From Aldehydirespirator sp965116195 (GTDB taxonomy: Bacteria; Actinomycetota; Acidimicrobiia; Acidimicrobiales; Aldehydirespiratoraceae), in the NCBI GenBank assembly GCA_965116195.1, contig OZ220491.1, positions 620,001-684,000 of the forward strand: 64,000 nt of DNA. The letters run 5' to 3'. A model generated the notes under the pieces. It did not search any database, was not told where the DNA came from, and saw only the letters and a list, made by a program, of their open reading frames with translations. The position numbers were made by a program, and so were the translations under genes. Positions within the stretch are counted from its first letter, which is position 1; each line of letters opens with the position of its first letter. This document shows, in pieces, positions 31,884 to 43,430 of the stretch.

Positions 31884-34775
31884 ATGGCCAGGGCACAACA
31901 AGCAAAGGCGCGGTCTGCCAAAACCCAGCGGGCCAAGCAGCAACGGGCCAGAGCCCAGTCGGCGGGTGGCCAGTCGGCCGGTGCCAAGCAGCAACGAGCC
32001 AGAGCCCAGTCGGCGGGCGTGCAGCCGACCAAGGCGCAGCCGGCCGGTTCACGGCAGGTCAAGGCCCGGCAAGGCAAGGCTGCCTCGGCCAGCGGTGGTG
32101 TCAAACCTCGGGGTGGACCCTCCCGCAGTACCGGCACACCGCAGCAACCCGCCCCGCCTCACCGGCGACACCGTACAGGTGCGACCAGAGCCGTTGCCCG
32201 CCGTCACAGTCGTGACATCGGTGGTCTCGGAGCAATCGTGGTCGGCCTGCTGGTAGCCGGGAGCGTCTGGATGTCGGTTGCCGGGCCTCTGGGAAATGGC
32301 GTTGACTGGGTGCTTGCGGCCACCGTGGGCCTGGTACGTATGGCGTTGCCTGTGGGCTTGGTGGCTCTGGGTGTCGTGTCTCTTGCGGGAGGCAGGCGTG
32401 GCTCGCGGCGCGGCGGCGAGTTGTCAATCGCTGCTCAAGAGTCTGTTCAGAGTTCTTCAGGTAGCGCTGACGGCACCCGGGAGCAGACTCACGCCAGTCC
32501 GGGCAGCCCAAGCCCGGTCAGCCCAAGTCCAAACAGTCCGAGAACCAAACGGGTCGGTTCGGGCCACCAGGGTGATCCCATTGACGGCCCTCAAGCTGTG
32601 CATCACAGGCATTCGGACTCGATGCTGCGAGCCGGCTTGGGGGGTCTGCTGTTGGTGCTGTCGGCTGCGGGACTGTTGCACCTGGCCCGTGGCAGACCCG
32701 GTGTCAGAGACTCGGTTGAGGTGCTGGGAGATGCCGGTGGAGCCCTGGGCGTGGCAGTGGGCGGCTTCATGCACGCCTGGACCGATGTCTGGGGATCAGT
32801 CCTGCTGCTGGTGTTTGTGGCGTTGGTCGGTTTGATCATCGCAACGCAGCTGAGCGTGTCATGGCTCGTCGGCGGGGTGGTGTGGTTTGCCAAGCTGATC
32901 TGGTTGTCGGTGATCCGCCCAGCCGGGCGAGGTGTCAGGAGACTGGTCGTGCAGCTGTTCAGCGACATCAAGGAGGCTCCTGAAGCAACCCCGCAGGCAT
33001 CGCACGCGCAGGCATCGCAGGTTCCTACAGAACCACCAGGGCTGGCAGGGCGGTCAGATGAGATGGCCGCGCCCGCTCAGTCGCTCAGGGAGCAACCTGC
33101 TGGCACTTCCGTTGCCGGCAGATCCAAATCCGAGACGCTGCCCGCCCCGGCGACATCAGCAGGCCGTTCAGACAAGATGTCGAAGTGGCAGTTGCCTTCG
33201 CTGGATCTGCTGATGGGCACGCCGGCGCGTGAGGTTGACCGGTCCGAGGCCCTTGAACGCGGCGAGTTGTTGCAGGAGACGCTGGAGCGCTTCGGTGTTC
33301 CCACCCGCCCGTTGGAGCCGGTGATCGGGCCGACTGTCACCCGTTTCGTGCTGGAACTCGGCGAGGGCATCAAGGTGGCCAAGCTCGAGAGTCTGCGCAA
33401 GGACATTGCCTACGCCATGGCCTCGCCGGATGTGCGGATACTGGCCCCCATTCCGGGGAGGCGGGCCATCGGGGTGGAGGTGCCCAACCTCGACCGTCAT
33501 GTCGTGCGTCTCGGTGACATTCTGCGCTCGTCCCAGGCAGCGCAGGCGGAGCATCCGTTGGAGGTCGCCGTTGGTCGTGACATCAACGGACACGCTGTCA
33601 TGATGCACCTGGCCAAGACCCCCCACGTGCTGATTGCCGGAGCCACGGGTGCTGGCAAATCGTCGTGTCTCAACTCTTTGATCACGTCGGTGTTGATGCG
33701 CTCCACGCCCGAAGATGTGCGGATGATCCTGGTTGACCCCAAGCGGGTGGAGATGGGCCAGTACGACCGGGTGCCTCACCTGCTCACAGCGCCGGTCACC
33801 GATCCGCGCAAAGCAGCCAATGCGCTGGCCTGGGCGGTGCGCGAGATGGAACGGCGCTATGACGTGCTTCACAGGTTCGGCTATCGCGACATCACCGGCT
33901 ACAACGCCGCAGTTCGGGCCGGCAGGATCCCTGAGCGTGCTGCCGCAAAGTCTCTCGGCAGTGGTCCTCTCAGCTGTCAGAGGTTGCCGTTCGTCCTGGT
34001 GGTGGTGGATGAGTTGGCTGATCTGATGATGGTGGCGGCGCGCGATGTTGAGGAGTCCATTGCGCGCATCGCCCAGATGGCACGTGCGGTGGGCATCCAT
34101 CTGGTCATCGCTACCCAGAGGCCTTCGGTGAACGTGATCACCGGGGTCATCAAGGCCAACATTCCGGCGCGTATGGCCTTTGCAGTGTCGAGCCTCACCG
34201 ACTCCCGGGTGATTCTTGATCAGCCGGGTGCCGAGCGTCTCGTGGGTCGTGGTGATCTGCTGTGGCTTGCTCCTTCGTCCTCGACACCGCACCGCATTCA
34301 GGGTTGTTGGGTCACTGAGGAAGAAGTGCGCAGTGTTGTGGCGCATTGGGTGGCGCAGCAGCAACAGGAGCAGCAACAGGATGTCGGTGATGATCCGATG
34401 CTGTCCACCAATGGTTTCAACGGTGATGTTCAACTCCGGATCGGGGCGGTGGTTGATGAACCTGATCTTGGTGATGCTCCGGCGATGCTCCGTGCCCCGG
34501 CAGCGGCCGCCGCAATGCCGGTGGACATCACCGAGGCTCTGCCGGGTGTCCCTGATGATGACGACGAGTTGTTGGACAAGGCGATGGCCTTGGTGGTGCA
34601 GACACAACTCGGTTCGACCTCGATGCTGCAACGCAAGCTGCGTGTCGGGTTTGCTCGTGCCGGTCGCATCATGGACCTGCTTGAGCAACGTGGCGTGGTG
34701 GGCCCTTCCACCGGCTCCAAGGCTCGTGAGGTGCTGGTGACACAGGAGGAACTGGAGGCGCGCCGCCGCAGCTGA
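31884..34775 (+). CDS. ftsK: DNA translocase FtsK/SpoIIIE
   Basis: A 963-residue septal DNA pump. The N-terminus (about 110 residues) is Ala-Gln-Arg-Lys-rich with a 45-bp internal repeat (AKQQRARAQSAG twice). Several membrane helices follow (GGLGAIVVGLLVAGSVWMSVAG and later segments). After a linker come the beta domain and the RecA-like alpha domain: Walker A GATGAGKSSCLNSLI, Walker B PFVLVVVDELADLMM, then MARAVGIHLVIATQRPSVNVITG. The gamma DNA-reading domain ends the protein (LVVQTQLGSTSMLQRKLRVGFARAGRIMDLLEQRGVVG). AAGGAG directly abuts the ATG, unusually close. It segregates chromosome ends during division. Confidence 0.95.
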   Translation: MARAQQAKARSAKTQRAKQQRARAQSAGGQSAGAKQQRARAQSAGVQPTKAQPAGSRQVKARQGKAASASGGVKPRGGPSRSTGTPQQPAPPHRRHRTGATRAVARRHSRDIGGLGAIVVGLLVAGSVWMSVAGPLGNGVDWVLAATVGLVRMALPVGLVALGVVSLAGGRRGSRRGGELSIAAQESVQSSSGSADGTREQTHASPGSPSPVSPSPNSPRTKRVGSGHQGDPIDGPQAVHHRHSDSMLRAGLGGLLLVLSAAGLLHLARGRPGVRDSVEVLGDAGGALGVAVGGFMHAWTDVWGSVLLLVFVALVGLIIATQLSVSWLVGGVVWFAKLIWLSVIRPAGRGVRRLVVQLFSDIKEAPEATPQASHAQASQVPTEPPGLAGRSDEMAAPAQSLREQPAGTSVAGRSKSETLPAPATSAGRSDKMSKWQLPSLDLLMGTPAREVDRSEALERGELLQETLERFGVPTRPLEPVIGPTVTRFVLELGEGIKVAKLESLRKDIAYAMASPDVRILAPIPGRRAIGVEVPNLDRHVVRLGDILRSSQAAQAEHPLEVAVGRDINGHAVMMHLAKTPHVLIAGATGAGKSSCLNSLITSVLMRSTPEDVRMILVDPKRVEMGQYDRVPHLLTAPVTDPRKAANALAWAVREMERRYDVLHRFGYRDITGYNAAVRAGRIPERAAAKSLGSGPLSCQRLPFVLVVVDELADLMMVAARDVEESIARIAQMARAVGIHLVIATQRPSVNVITGVIKANIPARMAFAVSSLTDSRVILDQPGAERLVGRGDLLWLAPSSSTPHRIQGCWVTEEEVRSVVAHWVAQQQQEQQQDVGDDPMLSTNGFNGDVQLRIGAVVDEPDLGDAPAMLRAPAAAAAMPVDITEALPGVPDDDDELLDKAMALVVQTQLGSTSMLQRKLRVGFARAGRIMDLLEQRGVVGPSTGSKAREVLVTQEELEARRRS

Positions 34776-34846
34776 TGTTTGCCGGGGTTGTGTTGTTGAC
34801 CTGCCGCAGGGGTAGCTGATGCTTGCCGGGGTTGTGTTGTCGGTGC
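34768..34846. repeat. 45-bp duplication of the ftsK stop / antiporter start junction
   Basis: CTGATG, one variable base, then TTGCCGGGGTTGTGTTGT occurs at 34772 and again 45 bp later. The first copy carries the ftsK stop and an ATG (34774) in frame with the real start at 34819. A TGA just before 34819 closes the first copy after 14 codons. Confidence 0.88.
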
Positions 34847-35766
34847 TCGGGTTGGCGGTGTTGGCGCTTGCTGCTGAGCAGTTCGTGAAGGGCGCGGCCC
34901 GTCTGGCGGTTGTGCTGCGTCTGGCTCCGGTCGTGGTGGGGGCTGTCGTGGTGGGGTTCGGCACGAGTGCTCCGGAGATGCTCGTGTCGGCGTTGGCCGC
35001 AGCCAATGGGCGACTCGACATCGGAGTCGGAAACATTGTCGGTTCCAATGTCGCCAACATCTCGTTGGTGCTCGGGGCGGCTTCGTTCGTGGCCGTTGTG
35101 CCTGTGACCGCGAGTGTCATCCGTCGGGACGCGGCGGTGTCAGTGGCGGCGGTGGCTGTCTTTGCGCTGTTGGTGCAGGGTGATCTGCAGCGCTGGGAAG
35201 GACTGTTGCTGTTGGCCGCGCTGGGAGCCTGGTTCGGGTTGATCCTGCGTGGTGCTCAGACGGGCGAGGTGTCGATTGAAGCCGATGACCTTTCGGAGAT
35301 CGTTGGCCAGGACAGGCCCTCGGGTTCGCTTGAGGCTGTCCGCACGGTTGTCTCGCTGGCTCTGGTTGCCGGTTCTGCTTTTGTGCTGGTGGAGGGGGCC
35401 GAACGTGTCGCGGACGCGCTTGGTTTGTCGGGTGGTTTTGTCGGCTACACGCTTGTGGCAGTCGGTACGTCGGCTCCGGAGTTGGTGACGGCGGTGATGG
35501 CGGCACGCCATCGTCAGACCGAACTGCTGGTCGGCAACCTGCTGGGCAGCAACGTGTTCAACTCTCTGGCTGTCGGTGGCATCATCGCCCTGGTGGGGCC
35601 GGGACCGGTCGGTGCCCCGACCGTCCAGACTCTGGGCTCGGCTCTGATGGCTGTGATATGTCTCGTGAGTTGGACAGCCATGGCAGCCGGGCGACGTGTC
35701 AACCGGATTGACGGTGTTGTTCTGCTGGGATTGTGGTTGGCCAGCGTCGCTCTTCTGGCCGGTTGA
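34819..35766 (+). CDS. Ca2+/cation antiporter, CaCA family (YrbG-like)
   Basis: A 315-residue membrane antiporter with about ten helices in two inverted halves. Each half carries the alpha-repeat: GFGTSAPEMLVSALAA with GNIVGSNVANIS, and AVGTSAPELVTAVMAA with GNLLGSNVFNSL. The acidic residues in these repeats bind the cation. A charged loop (about 150-175) separates the halves. The ATG has AGGGG upstream within the duplicated junction. It exchanges Ca2+ or Na+ for another cation; the ion cannot be fixed from sequence. Confidence 0.9.
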   Translation: MLAGVVLSVLGLAVLALAAEQFVKGAARLAVVLRLAPVVVGAVVVGFGTSAPEMLVSALAAANGRLDIGVGNIVGSNVANISLVLGAASFVAVVPVTASVIRRDAAVSVAAVAVFALLVQGDLQRWEGLLLLAALGAWFGLILRGAQTGEVSIEADDLSEIVGQDRPSGSLEAVRTVVSLALVAGSAFVLVEGAERVADALGLSGGFVGYTLVAVGTSAPELVTAVMAARHRQTELLVGNLLGSNVFNSLAVGGIIALVGPGPVGAPTVQTLGSALMAVICLVSWTAMAAGRRVNRIDGVVLLGLWLASVALLAG

Positions 35767-35773
35767 CCCCAGG

Positions 35774-35796
35774 ACGTGACACCATCACGTTGTTCT
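35774..35796 (+). terminator. Hairpin after the antiporter
   Basis: ACGTGA-CACCA-TCACGT (35774-35790) forms a perfect 6-bp stem followed by TGTTCT. It is a weak intrinsic terminator candidate ending the ftsK/antiporter unit. Confidence 0.45.
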
Positions 35797-35928
35797 CTCC
35801 TTGCGGCGCGCGCAAGGTAGGTGCCCATACCGGTAGGGGGGCTCGCAGGGATGGTGTTGCGTTGGTGTGATGAACCCCAGCCGCCCACGCTGGCTTGGCC
35901 CCCCCGGCGAAGGCTCGCGGGGATGGTG

Positions 35929-35957
35929 TTGCGTTGGTGTGATGAACCTGTTACGCT
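35929..35957 (+). promoter_or_regulatory. Promoter-like element, leader copy 2
   Basis: TTGCGT (35929-35934), 17 bp, TACGCT (35952-35957). The same arrangement is kept in leader copy 3, which supports function. Confidence 0.45.
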
Positions 35958-36034
35958 TCACGACCTGTGCTGAAAAGGCGAATACGTTGTCCGGGTACCG
36001 GGGTGTGCTCGGTGGTCTCAAGGAGCGTTGACGG

Positions 36035-36322
36035 ATGAGTGATCATGTGACGACCACCATGATGGCCCCCCCCCCCCCTCTCCGAGCAGCCATCGCTGGA
36101 GCGTCTCAGCAACGCTGTGGGGGACCGGTCGGATGGTGCGACAGTTCGTTGTTCCGGGGTACCTGGGTAGGCGCGGATCTGGTGTCAACCGGGTCAACCG
36201 GTAGGGGGGTTCGCAGGATGGTGTTGCATTGGTGTGACGGCTTGCTATGCTGCGGCGGCATGTATATTGGTTGTGCGGGTACCGGGGTGTGCTCGGATCG
36301 TGGTTCCAAGGAGAGTGGATGA
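36035..36322 (+). pseudogene. Truncated upstream paralogue of the surface protein, with a C13 tract
   Basis: AAGGAG and an ATG begin MSDHVTTTMMAPPPP, the counterpart of MSDPVSV at 36322. Codon 11 runs into thirteen consecutive C (36066-36078). As the sequence stands, the frame continues 95 codons through leader copy 3 and stops in an ATGA overlap with the ATG at 36319. Another tract length would shift into a frame reading SEQPSLERLSNAVGD that stops near 36168. The body of the paralogue is missing. It may be a relict, or a short phase-variable leader coupled to the next gene. Confidence 0.5.
36224..36251 (+). promoter_or_regulatory. Promoter-like element, leader copy 3
   Basis: TTGCAT (36224-36229), 16 bp, TATGCT (36246-36251), about 70 bp before the start of the surface protein. 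Confidence 0.5.
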
Positions 36323-37140
36323 TGAGTGATCCTGTTTCAGTGTCGCAGGGAGTGGTGTTTTCGTCCCCGGGGGGCGGGGGCGCGGGTAGGTCCGGGGGCG
36401 CGGGTGGGTCTCGGTTCCGTGGTCGGGGCTTGTTGGCTGTGCTCGGGTTGCTGGTGGGGGGTTTGGGTGTGGTGTCTGCGGTTGCTGGTCAGACGGTCAC
36501 TCCTGCGGTCGTGAGTCCGGTGGCGGCGGAGTCTGTGAGGGTGACCGTTGATGATGCGACTGTTGCGGCCACGATGATGACCGATAATGGGGGCAAGTCG
36601 TATTATGAGATGAAGTTTGGTGACTGGTCCAGGGTTACGGTGCAGTTGCAGCATGCTGACGAGAACGATGATGACAAGATGAAGAACGCTGCGTTTGGCA
36701 GGGATGGTTCCGGTGGTGTGGTGTTTGATGTCTGGCAGCGTGAGTTGCCCGATGCCGTTACGGCTATTGGTGGGTTTGGTGCCGCTTCGACTGGTTTGGA
36801 TGCGAAGTGTGGTGCTGGTGGCACGCGGGATTGTGCTGGTGGTTGGTCAACTACTTTTTATGATGAGGTCAAAACTGACGAGAACGGTCGGTTGTCGTTT
36901 TATGTTTATGCTCCTGCGGATACTGATCCGAACACGGCGGGTACTGTTCGGACGCTTGTGGTGCGGGCGTGGGAGAAGGTGAACGGCCCGGCTTCTGTGA
37001 CCAACCCGAACCTCAACAAGCGTTTGCATTATTTTTATGTTCGGGTGTCCGAGGGTGCTCGGACAACATCGGGTGTTGTGCCCACGACGACTGTTCCCGC
37101 CGGTAAACGGGCTGCTGGGTTCACGGTGACGTTTCACTGA
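36322..37140 (+). CDS. Secreted modular surface protein, N-terminal part (frame broken at 3' end)
   Basis: Starts MSDPVSVSQ after AAGGAG, then a Gly-rich segment and a long signal/anchor helix (GLLAVLGLLVGGLGVVSAVAG), followed by one ~200-residue A module. The A module holds YYEMKFGDWSRVTVQLQHADE, VFDVWQRELPDAVTA, STGLDAKCG, FYVYAPADTDPNTAGTVRTLVVRAWEKVNGPAS and RLHYFYVRVSEG. The reading frame ends at TTTCACTGA. In the homologous downstream repeats the A module is followed by a ~110-residue B module and then the same TTTCACTGA read in another frame as FTE. The B module appears deleted here, leaving this part out of frame with the rest (37193-40720). No known function; probably exported and cell-wall associated. 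Confidence 0.7.
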   Translation: MSDPVSVSQGVVFSSPGGGGAGRSGGAGGSRFRGRGLLAVLGLLVGGLGVVSAVAGQTVTPAVVSPVAAESVRVTVDDATVAATMMTDNGGKSYYEMKFGDWSRVTVQLQHADENDDDKMKNAAFGRDGSGGVVFDVWQRELPDAVTAIGGFGAASTGLDAKCGAGGTRDCAGGWSTTFYDEVKTDENGRLSFYVYAPADTDPNTAGTVRTLVVRAWEKVNGPASVTNPNLNKRLHYFYVRVSEGARTTSGVVPTTTVPAGKRAAGFTVTFH

Positions 37141-37192
37141 GCCACCCCCGCCTCCAACGACCACGACCACGACGACCACGCCTGCGGAGTCT

Positions 37193-40100
37193 GTGCATGT
37201 TGAGGCGAACAACGCGACTGTCAACAGCAGCAAGCTGACAGATAGCAGGGAGACAGCGTATTATTCGATGAATTTTGGTGATTGGAGCAAGTTCACGATC
37301 CAGCTTCAGCACACCGACGAGGCCGACGGCGACAAGGTGAAGGACGCCACGGTCGGCAGGGATGGTGTTGGTCCTGTGGTGTTTGATGTGTGGCAGCGTG
37401 AGTTGCCTGTCACGGTTACGGCTGTTGGTGGGTTTGGTGCTTCTTCGACTGGTTTGGATGCCAGGTGCGGTGATGATGGCACACAGGATTGTGGGGTTTC
37501 TTGGTCTACCAGGTATTATCTTGAGCGCAAGACTGATGACAAGGGACAGTTGACGTTTTTTGTTTATGCTCCCGCGGATCCTGATCCGGGCACGGAGGGT
37601 ACTGTTCGGACGCTTGTGGTTCGGGCGTGGGAAAAGGTGAACGGTCCGGCTGCTTCGGGCAACACGAACAAGCGGTTGCATTATTTCTATGTTCGGGTTT
37701 CTGAGGGTACACGTACAACATCAGGGGTTGTGCCCACGACGACTGTTCCTGCCGGTGAGGCGGCTGCCGCGTTCACGGTGATGTCATATGGCGCGAAAAC
37801 CAACAAGGAACTCGCGCGTGACACGAGCTTTGTTGAGGCCGAGTTCGGGGATGAGGCGGGTATCACGGTGCAACTCAAAGACGCGAACGGTGCGAACACC
37901 TCGACGGGTGTTGACGGTTCGACTCCTGCCTGGTTCACCGCCAGTACCATCACCGCGACCGATCTTGTTTCGAGGGTGTACAGGGACGGTACCGATGACT
38001 TGTTCTTGTGGGCCGACACGCAGGGCACATTCACAGCGGCTAGTGAGTCCTTGGCAACCGGTGACGATGGTAGTGTCTCATTCGCGATGGAAATGGCTGA
38101 CCATGACACGTCAACCCCAGATTCGAGGGGCAGCATAGGGTTTGTGCTGAGGGCAGGCACCAACGCCCCCGGCACCACAGGCAACGACGCCACCACCGCA
38201 GTGAGGTACGGTATCATACGTTTCACTGAACCACCCCCGCCTCCAACCACCACGACGACCACGACGACTACCGTACTGCCTGCTACCACGACCACGCCTG
38301 CGGAGTCTGTGCATGTTGAGGCGAACAACGCAACTGTCAGGAAGACCAAGACGACAGACGGTGAGGGGACAGAGTATTATTTGATGAAGTTTGGTGATTG
38401 GAGCAAGTTCACGATTCAACTTCAGCACACCGACGAAGCCGATGGTGGCAAGGTGAAGGACACCACGGTCGGTAGGGACGGTGTGGGTGCTGTGTTGTTT
38501 GATGTGTGGCAGCGTGAGTTGCCTGACGCGGTTACGGCGTTGACGGGGGTGGGTGCTACTTCGACCGGTTTGGCTCCCAGGTGCGGTGTTGATGGCACGC
38601 GGACTTGTTCTCGTGCTTGGTCTGATGTTTTTCGTGTTGAGTTGAAGACTGATTCCAATGGCCAGGCTGTGTTTTATGTTTATGCTCCGGCGGATCCTGA
38701 TACGGGCACGGCGGGTACTGTTCGGACGTTGTTGGTGCGTGTATGGGAAAAAATGAACGGTCCGGCTGCTTCGGGCAACGCCAACAAGCGGTTGCATTAT
38801 TTCTATGTGCGTGTGTCTGAAGGCGATCGGGCCACCAGCGGGGGCGTGCCCACTACTACTGTTCCTGCGGGTGAGAAGGCGGCTGATTTCATGTTGACGT
38901 CGATTGGTGCGAGGAGTGACAAGGTGCTTGGTGGCACGTCGAGTTTTGTTGAGGCTGAGTTCGGTGATCAGGTGCTGATCAAGGCGCAACTGTTGGACGC
39001 GGAGGGTGCTGCCACGACTGCGGGCGTTGACGGCAAGAATCCAGCCACTTTGGAGTTCTACCATCTGTATACGACCGGGCAGATAGCAGCGATACGCAAA
39101 GGCGACCCGCCTAGGGGATGGAATTCCATAGTCACGTGGGCAGACTCCGTGCGGGGTACATTTGGCAGAAGTTTCTGGGTGCAAGGACGCACCGGTGTTG
39201 AGGGCAGTTACACCTTCCCGTTGAACATCATGAATGATCCCGACACAACAGCCACCGGCAGCACAGGAAGTATCGGGGTTATAGTGAGAGCGTATCCCAA
39301 CGCTCCGGGTGCTGTCGCTGGCGATGACGCGGCCACCGCAGCCAAATATGGTATCGTGCGACTGACCGAGACCACAAACACCACCACCACCACCACCACC
39401 ACCACTACTCCGGCTACGACTACCACGGTTGCCTTGAGCATCGCAGACGTCAACGCGGCTGAGGACGGCACGTTTACGTTCACGGTCACAGCAACTCCGG
39501 TACCGACAGCAGAGGTTACTTTCAAGTACACGGTCACAAAAGAGGCTTCTGACACTGCCACGGCAGGTGGTGACTTTGTTGCGGTGACCACACCAACAGA
39601 AGCCTCCATGACCGCGAACGCATCCACAGCCACGATCACCGTGACAGTAACAGATGATGACCTCGACGAAGACGATGAAACGTTCACCGTCAGCTTGTCT
39701 GACGCGTCTGCCAACGCAACCATCATCGACGCGACCGCCACGGGCACCATCACCGATGACGACAACTCGCCGGTGTTGGCTGCGATTGATGACGTGTCAG
39801 TCAAGTTGGGCCAGGCAGTGGACATCGCCGCTGCTGCCACGGACGCTGACGGTGACACCGTGACGTTCGCGTGGACCCGCAAAACAGGCGAGACAATGCC
39901 TGTGATACCCGAGACACCTGATCTGGGTGCCGCGAGGTTGATGTTCACTCCACCAGCCGAAGGCACCTACACAATGACGGTCACTGCGTCAGACGCCAAC
40001 GGAAACACAGACACCGCAACAGTGGTCATCACAGTAGCCAAAGCCGTGACCGTTTCAGTCACAGAACTAACGGTTGATGAGGGTGACATCGGTACGTACA

Positions 40101-40720
40101 CGATCAAGCTGAACAGCGAACCATCAGGGGACGTGACGGTAACAGTCGGCGGGGAGTCTGGTGATGTGACAGTGACAGGCTCACCGCTGACGTTCACCAC
40201 CGCCAACTACAACGTTGCGCAAACAATAACAGTAAACGCAGGTACCGACTCCGACACCGACACCGACCCGCCTGTGACATTGACCCACACCGCCACAGGC
40301 GGAGACTACAACAGCGCAACAATCGACTCGGTAACAGTCTCCATCACCGAAGCTGCACCGACTTTCCAGCTTCTTCATGATCCAGCAGACGTGACCGAAG
40401 GCACGGATATAACCCTTGTGGTGACTTCGGATAGGGCGCTCATAGGAAATGTGCCTGTGAGGTTGAAACTTGTGCCTAGGACACGATCAAGCAAATTCAA
40501 TGCGAAGGACATCAAAGGCAATCTGGGACCCAGAAACTTTGATGCCATCTTTGGGGACACACCCAGCACAACTGGCAGAGTGTCAATCAGCACCAAAAGC
40601 GACCAAAACAATGAAGGCTCAGAAGACTACCGAATCACACTCCGCTCGAAGCGCAACTACGTAGTGGGCACCGACAAAACTGCAGACGGCACGCTACTTG
40701 ACGGCAGCAGCGGCGGCTGA
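37193..40720 (+). CDS. Modular surface protein, main part (A/B modules, Calx-beta)
   Basis: An 1175-residue frame that continues the protein begun at 36322. If the frame were restored it would start at 37131 with RFTEPPPPP and a poly-Thr linker. Modules in order: A2 and B2, a PPPPP-Thr linker, A3 and B3, another Thr linker, and a Calx-beta domain (LSIADVNAAEDGTFTFTVTA, ending DDDLDEDDETFTVSLSD). A cadherin/PKD-like domain (PVLAAIDDVSVKLGQAVDIAA), a second Calx-beta-like domain (VTELTVDEGDIGTYTIKLNSEP) and a third, degenerate one follow. Acidic loops suggest Ca2+ binding. No anchor is visible at the C-terminus. It is probably an adhesin or wall protein; as annotated it lacks its own signal peptide and ribosome site. 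Confidence 0.7.
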   Translation: MHVEANNATVNSSKLTDSRETAYYSMNFGDWSKFTIQLQHTDEADGDKVKDATVGRDGVGPVVFDVWQRELPVTVTAVGGFGASSTGLDARCGDDGTQDCGVSWSTRYYLERKTDDKGQLTFFVYAPADPDPGTEGTVRTLVVRAWEKVNGPAASGNTNKRLHYFYVRVSEGTRTTSGVVPTTTVPAGEAAAAFTVMSYGAKTNKELARDTSFVEAEFGDEAGITVQLKDANGANTSTGVDGSTPAWFTASTITATDLVSRVYRDGTDDLFLWADTQGTFTAASESLATGDDGSVSFAMEMADHDTSTPDSRGSIGFVLRAGTNAPGTTGNDATTAVRYGIIRFTEPPPPPTTTTTTTTTVLPATTTTPAESVHVEANNATVRKTKTTDGEGTEYYLMKFGDWSKFTIQLQHTDEADGGKVKDTTVGRDGVGAVLFDVWQRELPDAVTALTGVGATSTGLAPRCGVDGTRTCSRAWSDVFRVELKTDSNGQAVFYVYAPADPDTGTAGTVRTLLVRVWEKMNGPAASGNANKRLHYFYVRVSEGDRATSGGVPTTTVPAGEKAADFMLTSIGARSDKVLGGTSSFVEAEFGDQVLIKAQLLDAEGAATTAGVDGKNPATLEFYHLYTTGQIAAIRKGDPPRGWNSIVTWADSVRGTFGRSFWVQGRTGVEGSYTFPLNIMNDPDTTATGSTGSIGVIVRAYPNAPGAVAGDDAATAAKYGIVRLTETTNTTTTTTTTTTPATTTTVALSIADVNAAEDGTFTFTVTATPVPTAEVTFKYTVTKEASDTATAGGDFVAVTTPTEASMTANASTATITVTVTDDDLDEDDETFTVSLSDASANATIIDATATGTITDDDNSPVLAAIDDVSVKLGQAVDIAAAATDADGDTVTFAWTRKTGETMPVIPETPDLGAARLMFTPPAEGTYTMTVTASDANGNTDTATVVITVAKAVTVSVTELTVDEGDIGTYTIKLNSEPSGDVTVTVGGESGDVTVTGSPLTFTTANYNVAQTITVNAGTDSDTDTDPPVTLTHTATGGDYNSATIDSVTVSITEAAPTFQLLHDPADVTEGTDITLVVTSDRALIGNVPVRLKLVPRTRSSKFNAKDIKGNLGPRNFDAIFGDTPSTTGRVSISTKSDQNNEGSEDYRITLRSKRNYVVGTDKTADGTLLDGSSGG

Positions 40721-40903
40721 AGACTTTGGACGAAAGCAACGAGTCCGTCACACTAACGTGCCTGACCCGTCTGATGATGAGACAGCCCGCAACGCGTAGC
40801 ACTTGCAAATCAGAAAGCAGCCCGACTTCACTGGTGCAGTTGGCAACAGTAACCGGGTATGATTCAATTGACCAGCTTTCGTGTGCTTCCGAAGGAGAAA
40901 CAG

Positions 40904-43402
<2,499 letters not shown>

Positions 43403-43430
43403 ACCCATAACGCGAAAACCCTCTGTTCCT

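Larger units (their letters stand above)
35831..36331. repeat. Duplicated promoter/leader/start block of the surface-protein locus
   Basis: Three diverged copies of a leader begin near 35831, 35903 and 36202. Shared parts are GATGGTGTTGCRTTGGTGTGA, CGGGTACCGGGGTGTGCTCGG, then CAAGGAG and an ATGAGTGATC start. The first copy is truncated. The second leads to the ATG at 36035, the third to the ATGs at 36319/36322. Confidence 0.85.

Noticed and set aside
33168..35120. 650-codon minus-strand ORF opposite ftsK
   Set aside because: Antisense shadow of the FtsK motor domain and antiporter; His/Arg-rich composition typical of shadow frames.
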